A DNA stretch of 64,000 bases from Paenibacillus validus NBRC 15382. Lineage in GTDB: Bacteria; Bacillota; Bacilli; Paenibacillales; NBRC-103111. The notes under the pieces are model-generated. The model was not told the origin of the DNA and did no database searches. It worked only from the letters and a program-made list of their open reading frames with translations. Positions 1-8,417 of this stretch are shown here, in pieces. The stretch is taken from contig NZ_BIMH01000013.1 of assembly GCF_004000985.1 (NCBI RefSeq), positions 56,247 to 120,246 of the forward strand, in the 5' to 3' direction. The translations under genes were made by a program, and so were the position numbers. How positions within the stretch are numbered: position 1 is the first letter of the stretch; every line of letters starts with the position of its first letter.

Positions 1-1
1 A

Positions 2-889
2 AAATGGGCATGGATCGTAGCTCTGATCGGTGTCCTTATAAGCGGTGTCTTCACGCTGCAAAGTAAAGGAGCAAAGACAATTACCATGCCCCACCTTCAT
101 GGATTGGGTTATTCTTCAGATGGACAGCGAATCATGATTCCTTCTCATGATGGGCTGAAAGTGTATTCGCAAGGAACGTGGTCGGAAGCATCAGGAGAAA
201 AGCATGATTACATGGGATTCACGACCGTGAGTAACGGGTTCTATAGCAGCGGACACCCGGCGCCCGGGTCAAACATGAAGAATCCGTTAGGAATCGTGAA
301 AAGTTCCGACGAAGGAAAAAGTCTTGAACATCTTGATTTATACGGGGAAGTTGACTTTCATCTCTTGAATGCCGCCTATAATACACACACTCTGTACGTC
401 TTTAACCCGGAACCGAATACACGTCTCAAAACGGCGGGTTTGTATTATACGATGGATGAAACGAAAACCTGGACCAAATCTGAGATGAATGGTTTGACCG
501 ATGAGCCTGTTGCATTGGCGGTCCATCCGACCAACGATGCGATCGTGGCGGTTGGAACTAAAAAAGCATTGTATCTTTCGAAGGATAGCGGAAACCTTTT
601 CGAAAAAGTGGCAGATTTGCAAGTGACAGCTCTTTCTTTTAATCAGCAGGGGGCATTGTTTATTGGTGCCTATAAGCAAAACGGCGAACTTTATGAGATG
701 GATCCGGCAACAAAGCAAATGAAGGAGATAACCATTCCTGTTCTCGTTGAAGACGCCGCAGCTTACGTTGCACAAAATCCGGTCAACGATAAAGAGCTCG
801 TTTTCGCTACGTATAAAAAAGATGTTTATTTATCCAAGGACAAGGGAATCAATTGGACAAAAATTGCCGATCAAGGAAAAGGGATGTGA
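2..889 (+). CDS. F510_1955-type beta-propeller-like (sortilin/BNR-like) membrane-anchored protein, 5' truncated by window edge
   Basis: The frame is open from the first bases of the window, so the true start lies upstream. The first ~20 visible residues form one hydrophobic segment, probably a membrane anchor or uncleaved signal. The rest carries repeated short blocks such as LSKDSGN and LSKDKGINW, the Asp-box style seen in BNR/sortilin propellers, and a TITMPHLHGLGYS block that I associate with the so-called F510_1955 glycosylhydrolase family. A catalytic role is not shown by the sequence. Its neighbours (CopZ-like protein, multicopper oxidase, CcdA, thioredoxin) suggest a surface role in metal or redox stress. 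The family name is a recollection, and the enzymatic label should be treated with caution. Confidence 0.6.
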   Translation, partial: KWAWIVALIGVLISGVFTLQSKGAKTITMPHLHGLGYSSDGQRIMIPSHDGLKVYSQGTWSEASGEKHDYMGFTTVSNGFYSSGHPAPGSNMKNPLGIVKSSDEGKSLEHLDLYGEVDFHLLNAAYNTHTLYVFNPEPNTRLKTAGLYYTMDETKTWTKSEMNGLTDEPVALAVHPTNDAIVAVGTKKALYLSKDSGNLFEKVADLQVTALSFNQQGALFIGAYKQNGELYEMDPATKQMKEITIPVLVEDAAAYVAQNPVNDKELVFATYKKDVYLSKDKGINWTKIADQGKGM

Positions 890-934
890 GGGGCGCGATG
901 AGCGAAGGATTCGACCATTAACTTTCGTTTGTAA

Positions 935-1045
935 GGAAAAGAAACGCTTTACTTCTTACGCGCCGCATTGGTCGCCGCGGCAGCGGTTTGGATCTATTAC
1001 AAAAAGCGGAAACGCTTTTCGAATAAAGGAAGTGCATCTGAATGA
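935..1045 (+). pseudogene. Remnant of a small single-pass membrane protein (no clear start)
   Basis: An open stretch of 36 codons reads as a hydrophobic segment (RAALVAAAAVWIYY) followed by a basic tail (KKRKRFSNKGSASE). Its TGA overlaps the ATG of the next gene as ATGA, an arrangement typical of real co-translated genes. However, an in-frame TAA at 932 cuts it off from any good start, and only an internal TTG remains. It is either a frameshifted small membrane gene or a chance frame; the stop-start overlap is the main reason to mention it. Confidence 0.3.
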
Positions 1046-1506
1046 ACGATTGTTGTAAAAGTTCAGCGGCTTCTCAACGGAGCGTTATGCGATGTCCTAT
1101 TTGTAACTTCAAGAGAAAAAGTGTGCAGCTTATCACGCTGAAAGCTTTGCTTATTCCATCTGCTTTGGAAAGACTCGATCCGGAAGCGTCATTTGCCTTT
1201 TGCCCCAATTCCTCGTGTTCTGTTGTGTATTTTACAGAGGGTTCATTTTTTGACAAAGGGGATCTAAAAGTTCCAGTGTTTCAGAAGGATGAAGCGCCCA
1301 ATGTTTTAGTTTGTTACTGTTTCGGGTGGACGAGAGAAAAGCTTTTCAAGGCATCTCAGCAAAATGTCAATCCCATTGATCAAATTCGCGGGCACGTCCA
1401 AGCTAACCGCTGTGGCTGTGAGGTTAATAATCCGCAAGGCAGTTGTTGCTTAGGTAACGTCACCGAAATTGTAAATCAATGGTTGGGGAAGATCGAAAAG
1501 GCTTAA
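1042..1506 (+). CDS. CopZ-family copper chaperone-like protein with N-terminal zinc/iron-sulfur cysteines
   Basis: The 154-residue protein is cysteine rich. It has NDCC near the start, a CPIC pair at about residue 18, FCPNSSCSVVYF near 53, a CYCFGWT motif near 92 and a C-terminal VQANRCGCEVNNPQGSCC cluster. This order matches the zinc-binding plus BFD-like Fe-S region of the two-domain CopZ proteins, which deliver Cu(I) to export ATPases. A C-terminal heavy-metal-associated domain is absent, so the chaperone function is inferred from the metal-binding N-terminal part only. It starts at ATG 1042, with AAGGAAG about ten bases upstream. The neighbouring Met-rich SHOCT protein and multicopper oxidase fit copper handling. 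Confidence 0.65.
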   Translation: MNDCCKSSAASQRSVMRCPICNFKRKSVQLITLKALLIPSALERLDPEASFAFCPNSSCSVVYFTEGSFFDKGDLKVPVFQKDEAPNVLVCYCFGWTREKLFKASQQNVNPIDQIRGHVQANRCGCEVNNPQGSCCLGNVTEIVNQWLGKIEKA

Positions 1507-1580
1507 CAAAGAAGGTCGAGGCAAGTTAAAGGAATGCTCGGTGCACAAAATGATAATCCTAATGATGGGAGGTATGTATC

Positions 1581-1835
1581 ATGATGGACGGATCAACGAT
1601 GATGGATGGTTCCATGATGGGCATGATGTGTATGATGATGGTGCTCGGATTACTTTTGTTGATCTTAGCTGTTGGCGTATCTGTTTACGTGGTTGTCCGC
1701 TTGTTAATGAGGAAAAGCAAGGTGGAAGATTATCCCCTCATGATATTAAAAGAACGTTATGCCAAAGGTGAACTCAGTGATGAAGAGTTCGACCATAAAC
1801 GTAAATTATTAGAAAACTCCGACAAGGAAAGATAA
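1581..1835 (+). CDS. Met-rich SHOCT-domain small membrane protein
   Basis: An 84-residue protein with a methionine-rich N-terminus (MMDGSTMMDGSMMGMM), one transmembrane helix at about residues 20-43, and a C-terminal block KERYAKGELSDEEFDHKRKLL that is the classic SHOCT (short C-terminal) motif. SHOCT proteins are usually small membrane-associated oligomers of unknown activity. The Met run could bind Cu(I), in line with the copper-type neighbours. A good Shine-Dalgarno (GGGAGG) lies about ten bases upstream of ATG 1581. Confidence 0.75.
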   Translation: MMDGSTMMDGSMMGMMCMMMVLGLLLLILAVGVSVYVVVRLLMRKSKVEDYPLMILKERYAKGELSDEEFDHKRKLLENSDKER

Positions 1836-1924
1836 TAGAAGAATATGCAGAACTACGGGAAAGGGGTTTCTCATCAGAAAGTAGGAATAGGCCTCAATTT
1901 CTTATGCAACCGATACTGAACATG

Positions 1925-1957
1925 CAAAAAGGGAACGGATGAGCGTCCGTTCCCAGG
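1925..1957 (-). terminator. Rho-independent terminator of the multicopper oxidase gene
   Basis: A perfect 9-bp stem (GGGAACGGA / TCCGTTCCC) with a 6-base loop. The T-run lies on the minus-strand side, about 30 bp beyond the oxidase stop codon, so it terminates the minus-strand transcript. Confidence 0.8.
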
Positions 1958-1983
1958 GGGATCAAGTAAGAACAATTTGAATA

Positions 1984-3618
1984 TTATTCAGGCTTGTTAC
2001 CGGCTTTCGGATCTGGAACAAAGTCGGTTTTATAGTCCGTATACTTCAATTCTGTCACCATGCCGGCCGATGCATGATGCAGGTCGTGGCAGTGGAACAT
2101 CCAGTTGCCTTCATTGTCTGCTTCAAACGCTACGACGTATTCTTCACCCGGTTTCAGATTCAACGTATCTTTAATGACTGGCGAACCCTCCAAAGGTTTG
2201 CCGTTTTTGCTTAGCACCTGGAAGAAGTGGCCGTGCAGGTGCATCGGATGGTCGTCGGTCTTGGAGTTGTTCACGAGACGAACTTTGACTGTATCACCTT
2301 TTTTGACTTTAATCGGTTCGGTTTCCGGGAATGTTTTTCCGTTGATGGTATAAACCATATCGCCATTTTTCATTTCCGTATTCAGATTCATCGTGTATTC
2401 CATCGTGTACTTCTGATCAAGGGTAAAGTTCATTTTTCCGGCTTGACCATAACGGGTTAGATCGACAACCGGTAGTTTTTCTTTGTCGTTCGGTTTATCC
2501 GAACCTGCGGCAACCCCTTCATAAGCGATTACGGCTTTCATCCCTGCAACGGCCTTGTTTTCGCCATGATCTTCAATCAGCCACTGACCGGGATTGTTGG
2601 CTTCAAATTCAATATCGTAACGTTCCCCTGGTGCAATCGTGACGACACTATCTTTGAGTATACCCGGATTGTGAATCGGCTGGCCATCCGATGCAGTAAT
2701 TTTAAACTCATGTCCGTGAAGGTGGATTTGATGAGACAGGTAACCGGCATTAATGAGCCGTATTCGTACTTTTTCCCCTTGTTTTACGGGCAGTTTGTCC
2801 ACGAGCGATCCGGATTTGCCGTTAACCGTGAACAAATCGTACATGCTCATATCATGTCCCATATTCATTTGACTATGATCCATCGAATTGCTGCCTTTGT
2901 TATTCGAATTCCCCATATTCATTTTGCTGTGGTCCATGTTGGACATATCCATTTTAGACATGTTGCCGCCGGACATATTCATATCAGACATGCTCATGCC
3001 GGTACTCATCCATTCATCCAGGACGAGCGTATAGTCGCGGTCTACTTTGGTTCCATCTTTCGGTTCCACGATAAACGAACCGTACAATCCTCGGTCTAGC
3101 TGGTTTACGCTGTCTTGGTGGGAATGATACCAGTATGTTCCAGGTACGTCCGCTTTAAATGTATAAGTGAACGATTGTCCGGGTTGAACCGCGTTTTGTG
3201 TAACGCCCGGAATACCGTCCATCGCATTCGGAACCGGAACCCCGTGCCAATGAATAGTCACCGGTTCAGGCAATTCATTTTTAAGGTTGATTTTCACGGT
3301 TTCCCCTTGTTTTACACGAAGCTCCGGACCAGGAACGGAATTGTTGAACGTCCAGACCGGCAGCGTTATTCCCGGTGCAAGTTCTTGATTGCTCGTTTTT
3401 GCTGTAAGTGTAAACTCTTTACCGGTTAACGTTGCGACTTTCACTGTGGTGCTAGTATTCGTATTCGTTGGTTGTTGGGCCGCCGATTTATCATCCATGT
3501 TCATTTTTGAATGATCCATGCCGCCCATCGAACCACCGCTGGAGTTGAAGCATCCCGTCAATAAAACGGCAATGGCGCCAACAACAGCTGCGCTTTTCAA
3601 TTTCCAACCGGTTTTCAT
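1984..3618 (-). CDS. Multicopper oxidase lipoprotein with Met/His-rich insertion
   Basis: 544 residues from ATG 3618, which follows TGGGGGAT; a longer upstream frame exists but has no ribosome site. A lipoprotein signal (AVLLTGC) ends at about residue 22. All four copper-ligand motifs are present in order: HWHG and WYHSHQ in the first half, then HPMHLHGHFF and HCHDLHHASAGM near the C-terminus, with a middle HQIHLHGHEF. Between domains 1 and 2 lies a linker of repeated MDHSKMNM, MSGGNM and MSNMDH units that probably binds copper. By family knowledge it oxidises Cu(I) or phenolic/metal substrates with O2. It is transcribed divergently from the BlaI-type repressor gene, whose operator lies in the shared ~160-bp gap, so joint control is likely. 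Confidence 0.9.
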   Translation of the reverse strand: MKTGWKLKSAAVVGAIAVLLTGCFNSSGGSMGGMDHSKMNMDDKSAAQQPTNTNTSTTVKVATLTGKEFTLTAKTSNQELAPGITLPVWTFNNSVPGPELRVKQGETVKINLKNELPEPVTIHWHGVPVPNAMDGIPGVTQNAVQPGQSFTYTFKADVPGTYWYHSHQDSVNQLDRGLYGSFIVEPKDGTKVDRDYTLVLDEWMSTGMSMSDMNMSGGNMSKMDMSNMDHSKMNMGNSNNKGSNSMDHSQMNMGHDMSMYDLFTVNGKSGSLVDKLPVKQGEKVRIRLINAGYLSHQIHLHGHEFKITASDGQPIHNPGILKDSVVTIAPGERYDIEFEANNPGQWLIEDHGENKAVAGMKAVIAYEGVAAGSDKPNDKEKLPVVDLTRYGQAGKMNFTLDQKYTMEYTMNLNTEMKNGDMVYTINGKTFPETEPIKVKKGDTVKVRLVNNSKTDDHPMHLHGHFFQVLSKNGKPLEGSPVIKDTLNLKPGEEYVVAFEADNEGNWMFHCHDLHHASAGMVTELKYTDYKTDFVPDPKAGNKPE

Positions 3619-3723
3619 GGTTATCCCCCATTCTTTTTTTATTTTGTACTGTGGTCTCTTCATTTCGATCATAAAGCAAAAATGTGTAGAACTTGTGAGC
3701 ACGGACAAGAAAGTTTCGTTATG

Positions 3724-3760
3724 TTGACAGCGACAATTTTTGTATACTACAATTTGTAGT
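3724..3760 (+). promoter_or_regulatory. Promoter with overlapping BlaI/CopY-type operator
   Basis: TTGACA at 3724-3729 and TACAAT at 3748-3753 (18-bp spacing) form a sigma-A-type promoter for the repressor gene. The -10 is embedded in an inverted repeat ACTACA-ATT-TGTAGT at 3746-3760, the TACA/TGTA architecture bound by BlaI, MecI and CopY winged-helix repressors. It probably mediates autorepression and may also affect the divergent oxidase. Confidence 0.75.
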
Positions 3761-3777
3761 GTAAGGGTGTGAAGAAA

Positions 3778-4209
3778 ATGAAAATTAAAAAATTCAATAT
3801 GCATGAATCCGGGTTGAATCATTTTTTCGGACCGCTTGAAGCGCGTATTATGGAGATCGTTTGGGCTTCTGAAAGTATTACGATCAAGGAAATGCAATCC
3901 ATTTTAAACCAGGAAAATCCCATCTCTTTCAATGCTGTAATGACCGTCATGAGCCGCTTGCAGGAAAAGGGGCTTCTGAAGAGAACAACGACCGGCAAAG
4001 GAAGAAATCGGGTTACATCTTTTGAAGCTGTACTGTCCAAAGAACAATTTCTCGCGGAACAAACAAAAGCCGTCACTCACGGACTTATTGAGGAATTCGG
4101 AGGACTTGTTGTCAATCATATGATCGATGCCTTGGACGATGTCGATCCGGAACTGATTTCCAAGCTTGAACGGAAAATAAACGAAATGAAAAGCAGGAAA
4201 CAGTCATGA
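3778..4209 (+). CDS. BlaI/MecI/CopY-family transcriptional repressor
   Basis: The 143-residue protein begins at ATG 3778, with AAGGGTG about ten bases upstream; an earlier GTG at 3769 sits on the ribosome site. The N-terminal winged helix (FGPLEARIMEIVWASESITIKEM, then VMTVMSRLQEKGLLKRTTTGKGR) and the C-terminal dimerisation part (ELISKLERKINEM) match the BlaI/CopY family. These repressors leave the operator after proteolysis by a BlaR1-type peptidase or after metal binding. The stop overlaps the next gene as ATGA, so repressor and peptidase are co-translated. Operators lie at 3746-3760 and, imperfectly, at 5092-5106. No beta-lactamase is nearby; the likely regulon here is copper/thiol functions. 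Confidence 0.88.
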   Translation: MKIKKFNMHESGLNHFFGPLEARIMEIVWASESITIKEMQSILNQENPISFNAVMTVMSRLQEKGLLKRTTTGKGRNRVTSFEAVLSKEQFLAEQTKAVTHGLIEEFGGLVVNHMIDALDDVDPELISKLERKINEMKSRKQS

Positions 4210-5066
4210 AACCCGAAACGAAAGTCAAGTGGGTTTACGCCGTGATGCTTCTGTTCGGGTTCCTTATGCTATTGCAAATGGGGATGTATGTAGCCCATCA
4301 AATCTGGAACATACCGCTTCGATGGAATATTATTCAATACTGCGTAACCGCAATCGGCGAAAAATCGTCAGGACATGTTTGGGTGAAGCTGGTATTCAAC
4401 TTGGTTATCGTCTACACTGTGGGCAAAATAGCTTGGCGCATCGGAAAGCAGTGGGTTTTAACCCGTAAATGGCTGTGCAGATTTCGCGAGGCACAACATC
4501 AAAAATTAACAAAGCGGTTGAATAAGAAATATCGTCATTGGAATACCGAGTTTATCGTTATTGAGGATCATGCTTTTCTCGCTCTCGCTCTGGGAGTGTG
4601 GAAACCGAAAATCATTGTATCCTCGGCGCTGTTCGACTTGTTTGATGAACGCGAAGTTCGGGCCATTCTGCTGCACGAGTGGTACCATTGCCGTAACCGC
4701 GACAATCTGAAGTTCTTCCTTTCGACGTTAATGGTCGATGCATTTGGGTACTTACCCATCGTGAAATCGACCGCCCAATATTATCAGACATGGAAAGAAC
4801 TGCTGGCTGACCGTTTCGCGGTGAAACAAATGGGAACCGAGATTGACCTCGGTAACGTACTGTTGACATTGGCGAATCACACAAAAATGGTTCAATACCG
4901 CGCGGCGGGTGTCTATTTTGCGAATACCGCGATCAATTATCGGATTCAGCAGCTATTGGAACCGCAAAAAACAGTTGAAGTCCCGCTGACACTATACCGA
5001 CCATTGTTTTTATCTTCTTTGACGTTATTTTTGATGAGCAGTCTACTGTTTGGCGGGTGTTCATAA
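4206..5066 (+). CDS. M56-family (BlaR1-like) membrane metalloprotease lacking a sensor domain
   Basis: 286 residues with N-terminal membrane helices (VMLLFGFLMLLQMGMYVA and LVFNLVIVYTVG), a cytoplasmic zinc-protease core with the HExxH motif HEWYH near residue 158, and a final hydrophobic helix ending GGCS. BlaR1 and MecR1 are about twice as long because they carry an extracellular penicillin-binding sensor. This one stops after the last helix, so it must sense something else or rely on a partner. It forms an ATGA-overlap pair with the repressor and presumably cleaves it. A terminator overlaps its stop codon. Confidence 0.82.
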   Translation: MKPETKVKWVYAVMLLFGFLMLLQMGMYVAHQIWNIPLRWNIIQYCVTAIGEKSSGHVWVKLVFNLVIVYTVGKIAWRIGKQWVLTRKWLCRFREAQHQKLTKRLNKKYRHWNTEFIVIEDHAFLALALGVWKPKIIVSSALFDLFDEREVRAILLHEWYHCRNRDNLKFFLSTLMVDAFGYLPIVKSTAQYYQTWKELLADRFAVKQMGTEIDLGNVLLTLANHTKMVQYRAAGVYFANTAINYRIQQLLEPQKTVEVPLTLYRPLFLSSLTLFLMSSLLFGGCS

Positions 5067-5078
5067 GCCCGCCTTTTT
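5052..5078 (+). terminator. Terminator at the end of the repressor-peptidase operon
   Basis: GGCGGG and CCCGCC form a 6-bp GC stem around a ten-base loop that contains the stop codon of the M56 gene, followed by CTTTTTCTT. Confidence 0.7.
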
Positions 5079-5091
5079 CTTAAACAAAAAC

Positions 5092-5106
5092 ACTACAATT
5101 CGTAGT
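5092..5106 (+). promoter_or_regulatory. Second BlaI/CopY-type operator, upstream of ccdA
   Basis: ACTACAATTCGTAGT differs by one base from the operator at 3746-3760 and sits 18 bp before the ccdA start. This suggests that the redox genes downstream are controlled by the same repressor. Confidence 0.65.
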
Positions 5107-5124
5107 ATAAATGAGAGGGTTGCT

Positions 5125-5838
5125 ATGAATGCTGCTGATTTAACGGTATGGATCGCGTTCGGTGCAGGCTTTTTATCATTCATTTCACCTTGTTGTCTTC
5201 CCCTTTACCCTTCGTATTTATCATATATCACGGGGGTTTCGGTTAAAGATTTGCAGGAGGGCAAAGGGCTGCTTCAAAAGCAGGCATTTTTGCACACCTT
5301 GTTCTTTATCATCGGATTTTCGATCATCTTTTTCGCCTTGGGACTATCGGCCAGCTTCGTAGGGAATTTGTTTTCCGGCAATCGGGATGTGATCCGGCAA
5401 TTGGGGGCCATTATGGTCGTTGTCATGGGACTGATCATGCTCGGTGTGTTTAAACCTAAATTATTGCTCAAAAATGCGCGGTTTGAATGGAAACGGAAAC
5501 CGTTTGGATATTTGGGTTCCATCTTGGTGGGCGTCACTTATGCGGCTGGATGGACGCCATGTGTCGGACCCATTTTGGCTGCCGTTCTGGCGTTAGGAGT
5601 AAGCAATCCCGGCCAGGCGGTGGTATATACTTTTGCCTATACCGTCGGATTCTCTCTTCCATTTTTTGCTATGGCCTTTTTTATCGGAAAGCTGCGTTGG
5701 ATATTGAAATATTCGAACGGATTCATGAAAGCCGGCGGAGCTTTGATGATATTGACGGGGATTTTGCTGTATACGGATAAAATGACGCAAATTACGATCT
5801 ATCTGATCAAGCTTTACGGTGGATTTACCGGATTCTAA
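5125..5838 (+). CDS. ccdA: CcdA-family thiol-disulfide transporter
   Basis: 237 residues from ATG 5125 (GAGAGGG seven bases upstream; an upstream in-frame start has none). Six predicted membrane helices. The first carries the family motif FISPCCLPLYPSYLSYITG, and the fourth GWTPCVGPILAAVLAL, supplying the two membrane cysteines that pass electrons from cytoplasmic thioredoxin to extracytoplasmic thiols. Length and motif spacing are those of CcdA from cytochrome c maturation. It lies just after the second BlaI-type operator and begins a tight run of redox genes (6-10 bp gaps), so the electrons probably go to the TlpA/ResA-like protein encoded two genes on. Confidence 0.88.
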   Translation: MNAADLTVWIAFGAGFLSFISPCCLPLYPSYLSYITGVSVKDLQEGKGLLQKQAFLHTLFFIIGFSIIFFALGLSASFVGNLFSGNRDVIRQLGAIMVVVMGLIMLGVFKPKLLLKNARFEWKRKPFGYLGSILVGVTYAAGWTPCVGPILAAVLALGVSNPGQAVVYTFAYTVGFSLPFFAMAFFIGKLRWILKYSNGFMKAGGALMILTGILLYTDKMTQITIYLIKLYGGFTGF

Positions 5839-5850
5839 GGGGGAATGAGA

Positions 5851-6591
5851 ATGTATTCGTTTTTCAGCAAAATCAGTTCCTTCTTAAGCGAACCGTTCTT
5901 AGGTGCAGCACATTCGAATATTGCTTTTTTGGCCGCGCTGTTTCTTGGATTTGTCGGTTCAGTGGCGCCCTGCCAGATCTCGGCGAATGTCGCCGCGATC
6001 GTGTATTTTGGCAACCGTCAGGCACAAGCCAAGCTTTCCTGGTCGGAAACGGTTATGTATCTTTTAGGGAAAATCGTGCTATTCAGCTTATTTGGCGTAT
6101 TGTTCTGGTTTTTCGGACAGCAAATTTCCCGCGACTTTATTCCGCTATTCGCATCTGCGAGGAAACTGTTAGGACCATTGCTGGTCGTCATCGGCTTATT
6201 TTTGCTTGGGCGGGTGCGACTTCCTTTTCAGTTGGGTGCTCGTTTTTCCTCGTTTATGCGAAACATTGCCGATCGGGTAGGGGGTAAAGGCGGTGCATTT
6301 TTGATGGGGATTGCATTTTCGGTCGGCTTTTGTCCGACCATGTTCGTCTTGTTCTTCGGTTCACTCATGCCTCTCGCTATGCAAACTTCATATGGCGGTA
6401 TTTTACCCCCCGTTTTTGCGATAGGGACAGCCATGCCGTTCCTGCTACTTGCCGCGCTCACCGTAGGTTTCGGCTTTGATCGTATCATGGTGAAACGGGC
6501 CAAACGTTGGGGGATTCGGATTCAAAAAATAGCCGGTGTATTGTTTGTCATTTTAGGCGTAAGCGACACATGGACGTATTGGACATTCTGA
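5851..6591 (+). CDS. Second CcdA/DsbD-like (sulfite exporter/UreH-type) membrane protein
   Basis: About 246 residues from ATG 5851; an ATG six bases earlier is too close to the GGGGG ribosome site. Six membrane helices, with cysteine-proline motifs GSVAPCQISANVAA in the first helix and VGFCPTMFVLFFGS in the fourth. These are symmetric halves like CcdA, DsbD beta and the UreH/TauE superfamily. It is a distinct paralogue of the preceding ccdA, not a duplicate. Probable role: another transmembrane thiol-electron conduit, possibly specific for metal-loaded substrates. The gene starts 12 bp after ccdA. Confidence 0.75.
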   Translation: MYSFFSKISSFLSEPFLGAAHSNIAFLAALFLGFVGSVAPCQISANVAAIVYFGNRQAQAKLSWSETVMYLLGKIVLFSLFGVLFWFFGQQISRDFIPLFASARKLLGPLLVVIGLFLLGRVRLPFQLGARFSSFMRNIADRVGGKGGAFLMGIAFSVGFCPTMFVLFFGSLMPLAMQTSYGGILPPVFAIGTAMPFLLLAALTVGFGFDRIMVKRAKRWGIRIQKIAGVLFVILGVSDTWTYWTF

Positions 6592-6608
6592 AGAATGGAG
6601 GGAGGGTC

Positions 6609-7121
6609 ATGAAAAAGCAATGGTTGGTGCTTGCAGCCATTATCGTTCTTGCAATTGTTGCCCTCTTTCAAACTTCGCCTGCCAATCGCGAGGAGCTGCC
6701 TAAAAAAGGGTATAGAGCGCCGCAGTTTGCATTGCCGGCTCTGGATGGTCAAACGTATACGCTGAAAAAATTGGACGGCAAGCCTGTCGTTCTGAATTTC
6801 TGGGCATCCTGGTGCGGGCCGTGCCGGATCGAAGCTCCGGAATTGGTACGGCTTTATGAAAAATATAGAGGAAAGATCGAAATTTATGCGATTAATGTGA
6901 CTGCCAGCGATTCGGTTGAAGGAGCCAGGGCTTTCGCAGATGAATACGGTTTTTCGTTTCCCGTCCTGCTGGACGATAAAGGAGAAGTTTCGCAAAAATA
7001 CGGCATTCAGCCGATCCCGACGACGTTTTTTGTGGGTGGGGATGGTGTGATTGTCGATCAAGTGATCGGACTTGTTGACCCACAGTCGATGGAAGCTAAA
7101 TTCAAAAAACTGTTGCCATAA
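6609..7121 (+). CDS. TlpA/ResA-like membrane-anchored thioredoxin
   Basis: 170 residues from ATG 6609 (GGAGGGAGGG just upstream). An N-terminal anchor ([16 protein letters not shown]) is followed by an AhpC/TSA-type thioredoxin fold with the active site WCGPC near residue 70 and the cis-Pro loop (QPIPTTFFV). This places the thiol-disulfide site outside the cell. It probably receives reducing power from CcdA and keeps extracytoplasmic cysteines, such as those of copper proteins or apocytochromes, reduced. It is in the same operon as both CcdA-like proteins. Confidence 0.85.
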   Translation: MKKQWLVLAAIIVLAIVALFQTSPANREELPKKGYRAPQFALPALDGQTYTLKKLDGKPVVLNFWASWCGPCRIEAPELVRLYEKYRGKIEIYAINVTASDSVEGARAFADEYGFSFPVLLDDKGEVSQKYGIQPIPTTFFVGGDGVIVDQVIGLVDPQSMEAKFKKLLP

Positions 7122-7169
7122 GGTTTGCTTACCGAACTCATCGACAAAAAAAGTGTGGAGGGAGATACG

Positions 7170-8144
7170 TTGCCGGACATCTTGCAGTTGGGTCCTTTTA
7201 TGATCAGGATGGATTGGGTCGTGCTGGCGGTTTCCGGATTCGCAGGATATGCCGCCATGCAATGGAAATGGAAGCGGTCCGATATACATGATCGACCCTT
7301 TCTCGAACCTTTGGTGAACGCTCTGCTTATCATATTTTTCGTTTGGAAAATGAGTCCGATCTTACTTTCACCGTCTCTCTTACGGGAGCACCCGTTATTA
7401 TGGCTGACGGTACCCGGAACCGATATCGGATGGTGGTTTGGGCTTGCCGTTGCTGCATTGTATTTGTACCGAAGTTGGAGGAAAATCGGCGTGCCATGGC
7501 GGTTGGTTGGGGATATGTTATCAGTTGGGGGTGTTGTCGCGGTTTTGGTACACAACCTGCTCAGCTGGCAGTATGGAATGCCCACTTCGCTTCCATGGGG
7601 GATTTCGATTGAAAATCCTGAGTTTAAGTACCATCCCGTCAATATATATCGCTTGATCATCACCTTGCCAATGTTGCTATGGTTATGGCGGAATGCTCTT
7701 CTCATGGGCACGGGAAAGTGGCTGTTAAACACACTGACGTATTACGGTATGGGATTGATGGTGGTGACGTTCTTTGATACAAAAACAGAGTTTATTTTCA
7801 GTTTCTCAGGGGAACAAACCGTATATCTTTTGATGATGTTGTTGGGAGTTGGATTATCCGTCTTCTTAAGAAAGGAAAGCCGACAAGCGACGCAAGTGAA
7901 AAAAGAGGAAAGGGAGGAGAAGCAGAATGATGCCGCAGGGATATTACCTTCTGATACGCGAAATGTTGCTTCTGACCCGATCGGACCTGAGAAATCGCGC
8001 GAAGAAGAAAGGAGACTGCTTCAAAACAATTCGTCCGGGAGGAGGTGGTCAAATGGACTGGGCTTGGTTGCTGGCACTCGCTTGTCCCCTCATGATGCTG
8101 ATCATGATGAAGGGAATGCACGGGAACAAAGGAAACCGGAGTGA
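7170..8144 (+). CDS. Prolipoprotein diacylglyceryl transferase (Lgt)-like membrane protein
   Basis: The TTG start at 7170 is preceded by GGAGGGAGA; an upstream in-frame TTG at 7125 has no ribosome site. The product (~324 residues) begins MPDILQLGPFMIRMDW, echoing the Lgt N-terminus (xLGPFxIRWY), and has about seven membrane helices up to residue ~245. The His-Gly motif and HGGL loop that mark catalytic Lgt are not visible, so it may be a non-catalytic relative, as seen in other thiol-redox clusters. The hydrophilic C-terminal tail of ~80 residues overlaps the start of the next gene by 92 bp in another frame. Confidence 0.6.
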   Translation: MPDILQLGPFMIRMDWVVLAVSGFAGYAAMQWKWKRSDIHDRPFLEPLVNALLIIFFVWKMSPILLSPSLLREHPLLWLTVPGTDIGWWFGLAVAALYLYRSWRKIGVPWRLVGDMLSVGGVVAVLVHNLLSWQYGMPTSLPWGISIENPEFKYHPVNIYRLIITLPMLLWLWRNALLMGTGKWLLNTLTYYGMGLMVVTFFDTKTEFIFSFSGEQTVYLLMMLLGVGLSVFLRKESRQATQVKKEEREEKQNDAAGILPSDTRNVASDPIGPEKSREEERRLLQNNSSGRRWSNGLGLVAGTRLSPHDADHDEGNAREQRKPE

Positions 8145-8235
8145 GCATGGAAACGCTGAGATGGACGCACTAAGAAAACAGAATGCGGAACTGAGTCGTC
8201 AATTGAACGAACTCAAAAACAAACAAAGTTATTAA
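8053..8235 (+). CDS. DUF2933-type small membrane protein
   Basis: 60 residues from ATG 8053 with a strong GGGAGGAGGTGG site. One Met-rich transmembrane helix (WAWLLALACPLMMLIMMKGMHG) is followed by a short coiled-coil tail (ALRKQNAELSRQLNELKNK). This matches the small DUF2933 proteins often found beside copper and multicopper-oxidase genes. It ends the redox operon; a terminator lies at 8418-8454. Confidence 0.7.
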   Translation: MDWAWLLALACPLMMLIMMKGMHGNKGNRSEHGNAEMDALRKQNAELSRQLNELKNKQSY

Positions 8236-8417
8236 TGGTTTCAGGGGGGACGTGATCCCTCCTTTTGTATCGGGATTCATGTCACAATGAACGAATTCTC
8301 GATCCCGTTATGGATGGGGCGATAGCCAGAAGGAATCGTTTGATGAAAATACATGGCATCAACGATTTACTCCATGGGGGTTAAGAGAATCTGGTCGAAA
8401 GTAAATAATGAAAAAGC

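Noticed and set aside
6522..7289. 255-codon minus-strand frame opposite the thioredoxin gene
   Set aside because: The plus strand encodes a clear WCGPC thioredoxin, so the antisense frame is a shadow.
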